From Lachnospiraceae bacterium (GTDB taxonomy: Bacteria; Bacillota; Clostridia; Lachnospirales; Lachnospiraceae): DNA of 16,554 bases. Made by a program: the position numbers and the translations under genes. Within the stretch, counting starts at the first letter, position 1. Every line of letters begins with the position of its first letter. Below the pieces are notes generated by a model that ran no database searches, had not been told where the DNA came from, and was given only the letters and a program-made list of their open reading frames with translations. This document shows, piece by piece, positions 1 through 5,674 of the stretch. Location: positions 1-16,554 of the forward strand of contig JAILNW010000215.1 in NCBI GenBank assembly GCA_024691145.1, written 5' to 3'.

Positions 1-13
1 TAATAATTTATAG

Positions 14-19
14 TATAAT
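14..19 (+). promoter_or_regulatory. -10 element for the DUF234-type ATPase gene
   Basis: A perfect TATAAT lies 24 bases before the ATG at 44. Its -35 partner would fall outside the window. A GAGG ribosome site (within gcgaggcg) follows and supports the ATG at 44. The region is very AT-rich, so a chance match is possible. Confidence 0.45.
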
Positions 20-43
20 AATATTATAAAGCGAGGCGATTTT

Positions 44-1435
44 ATGGATAAATTTATAGACAGAGAAGACGAAATGCTTACTTTAAAAAATGAATATGAT
101 AGAAAAGGCTCTTCCTTTGTCATACTTTATGGAAGACGAAGAGTCGGTAAAACAACACTTATTAACGAATTTATAAAAGATAAGATTGCATTATTCTTTC
201 TTGCAAGTGAAGAATCAGAAATAATCAACAGAAAAACATTTAAAGAAAAAGTAGCCGACTTTATAGGCAATGATATTTTAAGAAATGCTGAAATAAAAAA
301 CTGGGATATTCTATTTAAAGCAATCACAGATACTACATTTAACTCTAAACCTGTTATAGTAATCGACGAATTTCAATACCTTGGGAAATCTAATCCTGCA
401 TTTTTATCAGTTTTTCAGCGAATTTGGGAAGAGATTCTTAAGGATAAATCTATTATGATAATATTATGTGGTTCTCTTATATCTATGATGGAGTCCCAGA
501 CATTATCTTATAGCAGTCCTCTGTATGGAAGAAGAACCGCACAGATTCGATTAAAACAGATACCTTTTAAGTATTACCATGAGTTTTATCCAGATAAATC
601 ACGCAAAGAACTTATTGAATTTTACTCAATTACTGGAGGAGTTCCAAAATATATTGAACTATTCTCGGAAAATGGTGATTTATATAATTCTATACAAAGA
701 TGTATACTGAATCCTTCAGGATATCTATATGATGAACCATATTTTTTATTGCAGCAAGAAGTTACCGAAATTGGCAGTTACTTTTCAATAATAAAAGCTA
801 TATCACTTGGAAATAGCAAGTTATCTGCTATTTCCACTGCTTTGGAAGTTAAAGCAACTAGTCTTACAAAATACCTTAAGACTCTTACTGATTTGGATAT
901 TATAGAAAGAGAAGTTCCTATAACAGAGGATAATCCCGAAAAAAGCAAACGAGGTCTTTACAAGATAAAAGATAATTACTTAAGATTCTGGTTTGCTCTT
1001 ATCTATTCCAATAAAAGTTTTATTGAAAGTGGCAACAGCAATATTGTTTTAAACAAAATAAAAAACAGCCTTGTAAGCAATCATATCGCTTTTATTTACG
1101 AAGATATCTGCCGAGAGAAAATGTGGGAACTTAATGCAAATAATACCTGGCCTTTTTACTTCTTAAAACTAGGAAGATACTGGGATGCAAAAGTTGAGAT
1201 AGACATTGTTGCTTTAGATCCTGATGGCAAAAATCTGATTGTTGGTGAATGCAAGTACTGGAAGGAAGCAGTTGGAATTAACATTCTTAAGGATTTAGAG
1301 AAAAAAGCTTGTAATATATCATGGGAGCAAAAAAAGCGTAAAGTATGGTATGTACTTTTTAGCGTTAATGGCTTTACAAATGACCTTAAAGCCCTTGCAA
1401 AAGAGCGAGATGACTTACTATTATTTGAGGATTAA
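44..1435 (+). CDS. Archaeal-type P-loop ATPase with C-terminal DUF234/PD-(D/E)XK-like domain
   Basis: 463-residue AAA-type ATPase of the family often annotated 'ATP-binding protein, DUF234'. Visible motifs are a Walker A loop (GRRRVGKTT, about 30-38), a Walker B (VIVIDEF, about 104-110) and a sensor-like LCGS (about 141). A helical, winged-helix-like stretch covers about 250-300. The C-terminal domain carries an ID..GECKYW pattern (D387, E402, K404), which looks like a PD-(D/E)XK nuclease fold. Length is normal for the family and the gene looks intact. The start has GAGG upstream. It is alone on its strand and converges with the MutS2-like gene. The physiological role of this family is poorly defined; association with mobile DNA or a nuclease function is inference only. 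Confidence 0.85.
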   Translation: MDKFIDREDEMLTLKNEYDRKGSSFVILYGRRRVGKTTLINEFIKDKIALFFLASEESEIINRKTFKEKVADFIGNDILRNAEIKNWDILFKAITDTTFNSKPVIVIDEFQYLGKSNPAFLSVFQRIWEEILKDKSIMIILCGSLISMMESQTLSYSSPLYGRRTAQIRLKQIPFKYYHEFYPDKSRKELIEFYSITGGVPKYIELFSENGDLYNSIQRCILNPSGYLYDEPYFLLQQEVTEIGSYFSIIKAISLGNSKLSAISTALEVKATSLTKYLKTLTDLDIIEREVPITEDNPEKSKRGLYKIKDNYLRFWFALIYSNKSFIESGNSNIVLNKIKNSLVSNHIAFIYEDICREKMWELNANNTWPFYFLKLGRYWDAKVEIDIVALDPDGKNLIVGECKYWKEAVGINILKDLEKKACNISWEQKKRKVWYVLFSVNGFTNDLKALAKERDDLLLFED

Positions 1436-1441
1436 CAAAAA

Positions 1442-1469
1442 CCTCCGTAGGCATTACTGCATACGGAGG
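1442..1469 (-). terminator. Intrinsic terminator of the MutS2-like transcription unit
   Basis: CCTCCGTA (1442-1449) pairs with TACGGAGG (1462-1469), with an inner GCA/TGC pair and a four-base loop. On the - strand the hairpin is followed by TTTTTGTT (1437-1441 as A on +). The + side lacks a U tract, so it mainly serves the - strand genes converging on the ATPase gene. Confidence 0.8.
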
Positions 1470-1476
1470 AACACAA

Positions 1477-1557
1477 TTAATCTTGACCTAACAGTTCTGC
1501 AGAATCATCCATAATAACTTTTTTGAATTCAACACCACCTATACATCTACTTTTCAA
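1477..1557 (-). CDS. Possible 26-residue ORF coupled to the MutS2-like stop
   Basis: A TTG overlaps the TGA of the MutS2-like gene (frames differ, AATTGA) and opens a 26-codon frame ending in TAA eight bases before the terminator hairpin. The peptide begins MKSRCIGGVEF and ends DDSAELLGQD. A GAGGAG lies in front, but only two bases from the TTG, which is tighter than ideal. I do not recognise the peptide. It could be a real translationally coupled micro-protein, the remnant of a longer C-terminus lost by a shift of frame, or chance. Confidence 0.3.
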   Translation of the reverse strand: MKSRCIGGVEFKKVIMDDSAELLGQD

Positions 1558-3458
1558 TTCTCCTCTTTTTCTATAACTTCATCTGTAAATTTTCTTTGCA
1601 TATCATGTCTTTTCTTGCGGTTTTCAACACTGTCAAATACAATTGAAAAGTCATAATCCTCTGGATACAGTTTATCTGCTGCCACATGAAGTTTTACTCT
1701 TTTATGATTTATCCATATCTTCTTATTTGGCAATTGAACCCTAAGCACGCCCTTCTCATTAACAGGCTCACAAACTATGCCAATCTTCTTATCTGGATAA
1801 ATCATAACACTGTCACCTATGCTGTACTTTGTACTTAATTCAGTATTATTCTTTTTCTTATTTACCTTACTTATCTTTCTTGTACTCTTCTTAGTTACGG
1901 TCTTTCCTGCATTATGGAATGAGTAGTTCTTTACAGCCTCTTCTCCATATGAAGCACTAATAGCCACTTTAAGCATACTTTCAGGCATACCTAATCTGTC
2001 TGCTATGTAAAATGCACAGCTTTCTCCTGCCTCTCCTATTACCATCTGATAAGTAGGACTTAAAGTTTCCTTATCAAACTTCATTCTTGCATTAATAATT
2101 CCCTCTGTTTTTTCAGCATACTCTTTAACTTCAGGATAATGGGTTGTAACAAGAAATATTGAATTGCTTTTTCTTAATTCCTCAAGTATTGCAATTGCAA
2201 TTCCCATACCCTCTGTTGGATCAGTACCTGAGCCTAGTTCATCCATTATTACAAAACTCTCTTTATCTGCTTCACTTAAAACCTGTAAAACATTAGTTAT
2301 GTGAGCTGAAAATGTGGACAAATTCTCGGATATATTCTGCCCGTCTCCAATATCGCAAAGATAAGCATTATTCATGCATATATCAGCCTCTCTGCTTGTT
2401 ACATGAAGTCCGCACTGTGCCATTATACAATTAAGCATTACCGTCTTAATTGCAACTGTTTTTCCACCGGTGTTTGGACCGGTAATTACTATCCCCCTTA
2501 CATCTCCTCCAATTTCAAACTGTAAAGGTACCGCAATATTTTTGTCCATAAGGGGATGACGTGCATCCTTAAACATAATTCTTCTTTCAGTATTTATAGA
2601 AGGTAAAACCGCATCCATATCTATACTTAGCTTGCCTTTTGAAAATATAAAATCCAGTTTTTCAATCATTATAAGATTTTCATTTATTTCATCATAAGCC
2701 TCCATAACACATGCTGACAACGTATACAATATACGGTATACTTCATTCTCTTCACTTATTCTAAGAAGCTGTAATTCTTCATAATACTGGGCAACACCTG
2801 CAGGTTCAATGAATAATGTCCCACCTGAAGATGACTTGTCTATTATGCTTCCTGATATCTTAAACTTATAATCCTTTTTAACAGGCAGACATATCCTTCC
2901 ATTTCTTAGTGTACAGTAATTATCTGCCATACATTCCTTATTAGCTCTAAGTATCTTCTCGGCCTTTTGTTTCATATCATCTTCACACTTCATAATCTGT
3001 TTTCTTATGTGACTTAATTCTTTTGATGCACAGTCATCTACCATACCATTTCTTATTGAACCATTTATCTCCTGTCTTAAAAATGGTACATCATTAAGGT
3101 TTTCCTCATAATATGCAAGGGAATTCTGATAATCTTTTCCTCGTGCAAGATAATCTTTAAACCTCTTAACAGCCACAAGCGCAGTCTCTACTCTTTCTAA
3201 CTGATAAGGTGTCAGACACTCCCCCTTCTTAGCTGCCACTAAAACTTCCCTTATTTCTGTAATATTCTGTAAAGGTGGTGTGCCAAGCTTTTCAATCATA
3301 ATTCTTGCGTTTGTTGTATCATTTAATTCTTTTCTTAATTCACTTTCCGAAGTATATATGTATACTTCCTTAATTCTTTCCTTTGCCCAGTCGGTAACAG
3401 CTGTATCAAGCCATAATTCTTTTATTTTATCAAATTCTATCTGTTTTTCTATATTCAT
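1554..3458 (-). CDS. MutS2-like ATPase lacking the Smr domain
   Basis: 634-residue MutS-family ABC ATPase of the MutS2 branch. It has N-terminal core/lever helices, Walker A GPNTGGKTV (about 327-335), the NLSTFSAH signature (about 379), Walker B FVIMDELGSG (about 402-411), the switch motif TTHYPE (about 439) and a KOW-like segment (about 546-590). Typical MutS2 is near 780-790 residues and ends in an Smr nuclease domain; this protein stops after a short basic tail and has no Smr. The start at 3458 is preceded by AGGAAAGAAGG; an upstream in-frame extension of 25 codons is rejected because it crosses the leader terminator. MutS2 in Bacillus subtilis is tied to recombination control and to rescue of collided ribosomes. 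Here a ribosome-related role is inferred from the attenuator-like leader. Confidence 0.88.
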   Translation of the reverse strand: MNIEKQIEFDKIKELWLDTAVTDWAKERIKEVYIYTSESELRKELNDTTNARIMIEKLGTPPLQNITEIREVLVAAKKGECLTPYQLERVETALVAVKRFKDYLARGKDYQNSLAYYEENLNDVPFLRQEINGSIRNGMVDDCASKELSHIRKQIMKCEDDMKQKAEKILRANKECMADNYCTLRNGRICLPVKKDYKFKISGSIIDKSSSGGTLFIEPAGVAQYYEELQLLRISEENEVYRILYTLSACVMEAYDEINENLIMIEKLDFIFSKGKLSIDMDAVLPSINTERRIMFKDARHPLMDKNIAVPLQFEIGGDVRGIVITGPNTGGKTVAIKTVMLNCIMAQCGLHVTSREADICMNNAYLCDIGDGQNISENLSTFSAHITNVLQVLSEADKESFVIMDELGSGTDPTEGMGIAIAILEELRKSNSIFLVTTHYPEVKEYAEKTEGIINARMKFDKETLSPTYQMVIGEAGESCAFYIADRLGMPESMLKVAISASYGEEAVKNYSFHNAGKTVTKKSTRKISKVNKKKNNTELSTKYSIGDSVMIYPDKKIGIVCEPVNEKGVLRVQLPNKKIWINHKRVKLHVAADKLYPEDYDFSIVFDSVENRKKRHDMQRKFTDEVIEKEEN

Positions 3459-3505
3459 TAATAATCCTTCTTTCCTAACCTCTATCTTACAAGCCTTAAA
3501 AACGC

Positions 3506-3546
3506 AAAAAAGCCATAGATACCTTAACCTCATTAAGATACTATGG
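3506..3546 (-). terminator. Leader terminator (attenuator) just before the MutS2-like gene
   Basis: On the - strand CCATAG+TATCTTAA pairs with TTAAGGTA+CTATGG (14 pairs, one bulged T, loop TGAGG), followed by CTTTTTTG. It lies 47 bases before the ATG at 3458 and downstream of the promoter at 3776-3804, so transcription must read through it to reach the gene. The 5' arm (ATCTTAA, 3533-3539) is exactly complementary to the 7-base loop TTAAGAT of the hairpin at 3637-3655, a possible antiterminator contact. Confidence 0.75.
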
Positions 3547-3715
3547 TCCTTTATAGTAAACTAAGAAAAGCATGACCTACAGCCATGCTAATATTATCAA
3601 ATATATACCACAATATAAGCGAATGTAAGGCGAAAACACTGGATCTTAACCAGTGAATGGGCAGACTCCTAGTGTAAATCTCTATACTAGGTTACCCAGC
3701 AATATTTACTTTGCT
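3547..3715 (-). promoter_or_regulatory. Structured leader RNA upstream of the MutS2-like gene
   Basis: Several hairpins lie between the leader peptide and the terminator: AGCAA/TTGCT (3698-3702 with 3711-3715, overlapping the leader stop codon); TGGG/CCCA enclosing CCTAGT/ACTAGG (3658-3698); CACTGG/CCAGTG with a 7-base loop (3637-3655); and AGCATG/CATGCT followed by TTTTC (3569-3589). I cannot match this to a known riboswitch class. Read on the + strand, the first hairpin is followed by TTTTTT and could end a separate small RNA; I prefer the - strand reading because of the promoter, Shine-Dalgarno site and leader ORF. Confidence 0.5.
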
Positions 3716-3744
3716 TTTTTCTCCATTACAAACACACTTAACAT
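3706..3744 (-). CDS. 12-residue leader peptide of the attenuator
   Basis: ATG at 3744 opens a 12-codon frame (MLSVFVMEKKAK, then TAA). GGAGG (3752-3756) lies 7 bases before the ATG, an ideal spacing, and a consensus promoter lies just upstream. The stop codon is inside the first leader hairpin, so ribosome position would influence folding. This is the layout of translation-sensing leader peptides of clostridial resistance and ribosome-protection genes. I see no run of one amino acid that would suggest sensing of amino-acid starvation. That it is translated is inferred. Confidence 0.6.
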   Translation of the reverse strand: MLSVFVMEKKAK

Positions 3745-3775
3745 GCAAAATCCTCCAAAAAAATATTATAAATAT

Positions 3776-3804
3776 AGTATACAGTAATTATTGTTAATTT
3801 TCAA
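3776..3804 (-). promoter_or_regulatory. SigA-type promoter of the MutS2-like operon
   Basis: TTGAAA (3799-3804), a 17-base spacer and TATACT (3776-3781) on the - strand. The start would be near 3769, giving a leader of about 310 bases. The -35 lies eight bases from the repeat copy at 3813-3847. Confidence 0.7.
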
Positions 3805-3812
3805 TAGGAATA

Positions 3813-3847
3813 TTAAAACTCCCTGAACGCCTTTTCATTTCCATTAA
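3813..3847 (-). repeat. 35-bp direct repeat, copy A (orphan 3' end of the lysozyme gene)
   Basis: 34 of 35 bases match 4713-4747 in the same orientation, exactly 900 bp away. Read on the - strand it encodes NGNEKAFREF and a stop, the last ten codons of the GH25 lysozyme with one change (E to A), but no lysozyme gene precedes it. The HEPN gene stops within its first few bases. It is a footprint of the event that placed the HEPN/MNT pair here. Confidence 0.9.
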
Positions 3848-4263
3848 TTATTTATTAGTATGCCTTTACAATATTCCTCAACCATTTTAATAAACTCTTC
3901 TGCAATTTCTATCTGCTCATTAACCTCTTCTAATGTTGTAATATAAAAATCGTCGTAATCACTAGCATGTCGTATTTCTTCCATACCTGAAATCTTTCTT
4001 CCAATATCTCGTGGAAATATTTCTGTCTTGACATACTCTTTATTAAAGTTTGCTATTGCATCTTTATGTCTTTTATATGCAATTCCCCTTAAGCCATGTA
4101 CTGCATTTATAGCATGAAATACAGAATAATATGCTCTATTGTTCGCACCTTTATATATATTTGAGTCTCTTAAAATTTTTGCAGATTTTAAATCCTCTTT
4201 AGCTGTTTCAATCCTATATAAAACCAAATCCTTCTGTGTACCAATATCCTCATGTTGCTGCAT
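3844..4263 (-). CDS. HEPN-domain protein, probable toxin of an MNT/HEPN pair
   Basis: 139 residues, COG1895/PF05168-type HEPN helical bundle, starting MQQHEDIG with a YRIETAKEDL helix typical of the family. The conserved core reads NNRAYYSVFHAINAVH; R43 and H50 form an R-x6-H pair like the RNase motif of HEPN toxins. It overlaps the MNT gene by 14 bases, so the two are translationally coupled, in the order MNT then HEPN. An earlier in-frame ATG at 4278 exists, but AAGG abuts it directly, so I prefer 4263. Known MNT/HEPN systems act as toxin-antitoxin: HEPN is an RNase and MNT adenylylates it. Its TAA lies in repeat copy A, so the C-terminus was set by the insertion junction. The toxin role here is inference from family and layout. 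Confidence 0.85.
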   Translation of the reverse strand: MQQHEDIGTQKDLVLYRIETAKEDLKSAKILRDSNIYKGANNRAYYSVFHAINAVHGLRGIAYKRHKDAIANFNKEYVKTEIFPRDIGRKISGMEEIRHASDYDDFYITTLEEVNEQIEIAEEFIKMVEEYCKGILINN

Positions 4264-4591
4264 AAATTTTAACACCATCCTTACTTATGTTAGAGTAAAA
4301 AGGATAATTCAAAACCCACTTGTTAAAATGTTCTTCATTTTTCGCAATGGGTTTAAAATCAACATCATTATCCATATTAAAATCAAATGTCATATCCGAC
4401 AGCTGATGTCTATAATCTTTAATATCCATGTCAGATAAATCAAGCAATATCATTATGTCCACATCTGAATCTTCACGATAATCACCTCTGGCATAAGAAC
4501 CATATAATATTATCTGTCTTATGTGTGAACCATATATATTGCAAACTTTAGTTGTATATTCTTGAATTAATTCCTGCATTAACTGTGGCAT
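4250..4591 (-). CDS. Minimal nucleotidyltransferase (MNT), probable antitoxin
   Basis: 113 residues. The nucleotidyltransferase signature is complete: GSYARG (31-36), D43-x-D45 (SDVDIMIL) and a third acidic position in DVDF (about D78). Start MPQLMQEL is chosen because GGGAGG precedes it at about 7 bases; two further in-frame ATG/GTG-like starts upstream are too close to or inside that site. Family proteins of this size transfer AMP to a partner HEPN toxin. A TATAAT (- strand, 4630-4635) lies 39 bases upstream but without a convincing -35. The pair occupies almost all of the 900-bp repeat-bounded block and has no recombinase with it. Confidence 0.87.
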   Translation of the reverse strand: MPQLMQELIQEYTTKVCNIYGSHIRQIILYGSYARGDYREDSDVDIMILLDLSDMDIKDYRHQLSDMTFDFNMDNDVDFKPIAKNEEHFNKWVLNYPFYSNISKDGVKIYAAT

Positions 4592-4712
4592 ATACATACC
4601 TCCCATCTTGTTATAAGATTTGCTCTCTGATTATATTTATATGAGCATTATCTAGCTAAAATAGACATCTATAGTTATATTGTACATCTTTATTAGTAAA
4701 CATACAACATCC

Positions 4713-4747
4713 TTAAAACTCCCTGAACTCCTTTTCATTTCCATTAA
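4713..4747 (-). repeat. 35-bp direct repeat, copy B (true 3' end of the lysozyme gene)
   Basis: Last codons and stop of the GH25 lysozyme. It matches copy A (3813-3847) at 34 of 35 positions. The lysozyme reading frame is intact through it, as when an element integrates at the 3' end of a gene and restores it. Confidence 0.9.
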
Positions 4748-5522
4748 AAATATTAATATCTATATTCTCTTCATTATCATATATAGTATCTTTACCATCA
4801 TATCCTTCTTTTCTGCCCTCTCCAGTATACTGCCAGAAGGTCCACTCAATATTATCAAATATTCCAGGCTTATAATGAGTATTTCTTATCCACAATGGAC
4901 AATCATTAAAGTTACCATCTATATAATCTATATATGTACTGTAAGTACAGTAAATCACTGGTGTTTTGCCATAATGCTCTTTTAACCTTTTAATAATTAC
5001 CTCTAATTCCTTAATAGTCTTATCATAATCAGGTTTATTAGACTTCTTATCACCATAAAACTCAAAGTCAATAACAGGAGGAAGTGCATCCTCAGTAACA
5101 GGCACTGTCTCTATAAAATTGTCAGCCTGAGTTTCTCCCTCACTATCAAAACTGAAAAAATGATATGCTCCTATTCTTAAATCAGTCTTTGATGCTTCAT
5201 TCCAATTATATTCAAACCTTTCATCCTTTGTACTGCTGCCCTCTGTTGCCTTTATATACGCAAAAGAAATGTTTTCCTTTGATAATACATCCCAGTCTAT
5301 ATTCCCCTGATAATGGGATACATCAACACCCTGAATAGGATAAATTCTGTGGGATATCTCCCCAACCCATATTATGCCTGTTATATATAAAAATAAAAGG
5401 CAACAAATCAAAACCACTGATATTACCAGCAGTCTGAATCGCACCTCTTTATTAAATATCTTCTTTATGTATTTTATAAACTTATCTATTGTAGTATTAT
5501 TAGTCTGCTTTAATTTTCCCAT
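4713..5522 (-). CDS. Membrane-anchored GH25 family lysozyme (muramidase)
   Basis: 269 residues. A basic cytoplasmic N-terminus (about 1-28) is followed by one transmembrane segment (about 29-53, LLVISVVLICCLLFLYITG) and an extracellular GH25 domain. The domain begins GVDVSHYQGNIDW (catalytic-site Asp 67), with the DxE pair VIDFEF (D152, E154) and WTFWQYTGEG near the end. It would cleave the MurNAc-GlcNAc bond of peptidoglycan at the outer face of the membrane, for wall remodelling. AAGGAG sits 6-7 bases before the ATG. Length and motifs look complete. It is transcribed from its own promoter after the ileS terminator. Its last 35 bp are duplicated 900 bp downstream around the HEPN/MNT pair. 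Confidence 0.92.
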   Translation of the reverse strand: MGKLKQTNNTTIDKFIKYIKKIFNKEVRFRLLVISVVLICCLLFLYITGIIWVGEISHRIYPIQGVDVSHYQGNIDWDVLSKENISFAYIKATEGSSTKDERFEYNWNEASKTDLRIGAYHFFSFDSEGETQADNFIETVPVTEDALPPVIDFEFYGDKKSNKPDYDKTIKELEVIIKRLKEHYGKTPVIYCTYSTYIDYIDGNFNDCPLWIRNTHYKPGIFDNIEWTFWQYTGEGRKEGYDGKDTIYDNEENIDINIFNGNEKEFREF

Positions 5523-5575
5523 TTAAAACTCCTTATAATGCAAAAAATTATGCCACCTATACCATCCTATATATA

Positions 5576-5604
5576 ATTTTATAAAATTTTCCAAATAAAA
5601 GCAA
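5576..5604 (-). promoter_or_regulatory. Promoter of the GH25 lysozyme gene
   Basis: TTGCTT (5599-5604), 17-base spacer, TAAAAT (5576-5581) on the - strand. It lies between the ileS terminator and the lysozyme start and leaves a leader of about 50 bases. Confidence 0.6.
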
Positions 5605-5626
5605 TAAACTAATTATTAAATATCAA

Positions 5627-5655
5627 AAAGGCACAGCCATTACAGCTGTGCCTTT
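5627..5655 (-). terminator. Intrinsic terminator of ileS
   Basis: AAAGGCACAGC (5627-5637) pairs with GCTGTGCCTTT (5645-5655), an 11-bp perfect stem. On the - strand it continues into TTTTTGATA. It lies 20 bases after the ileS stop. Confidence 0.92.
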
Positions 5656-5674
5656 ATCATATAAATAAATTATA

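Noticed and set aside
3459..3533. 25-codon N-terminal extension of the MutS2-like protein
   Set aside because: It runs through the leader terminator and lacks a ribosome site; AGGAAAGAAGG just before 3458 marks the real start.
3637..3655. tRNA-Lys-like anticodon arm on + (5-bp stem, 7-base loop with T then CTT then AA)
   Set aside because: No acceptor stem, D arm or GTTC T-arm around it; better explained as a leader hairpin on the - strand.
3620..3720. Independent + strand small RNA ending in AGCAA/TTGCT plus six T
   Set aside because: No convincing + promoter, and the T run is the AAAAAA of the leader peptide codons on the - strand. Not excluded, but less supported than the attenuator reading.
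5513..5532. Third copy of the 35-bp repeat at the lysozyme start (shared TTAAAACTCC)
   Set aside because: Only 10 bases match, and they are the ribosome site of the lysozyme gene; chance is sufficient.
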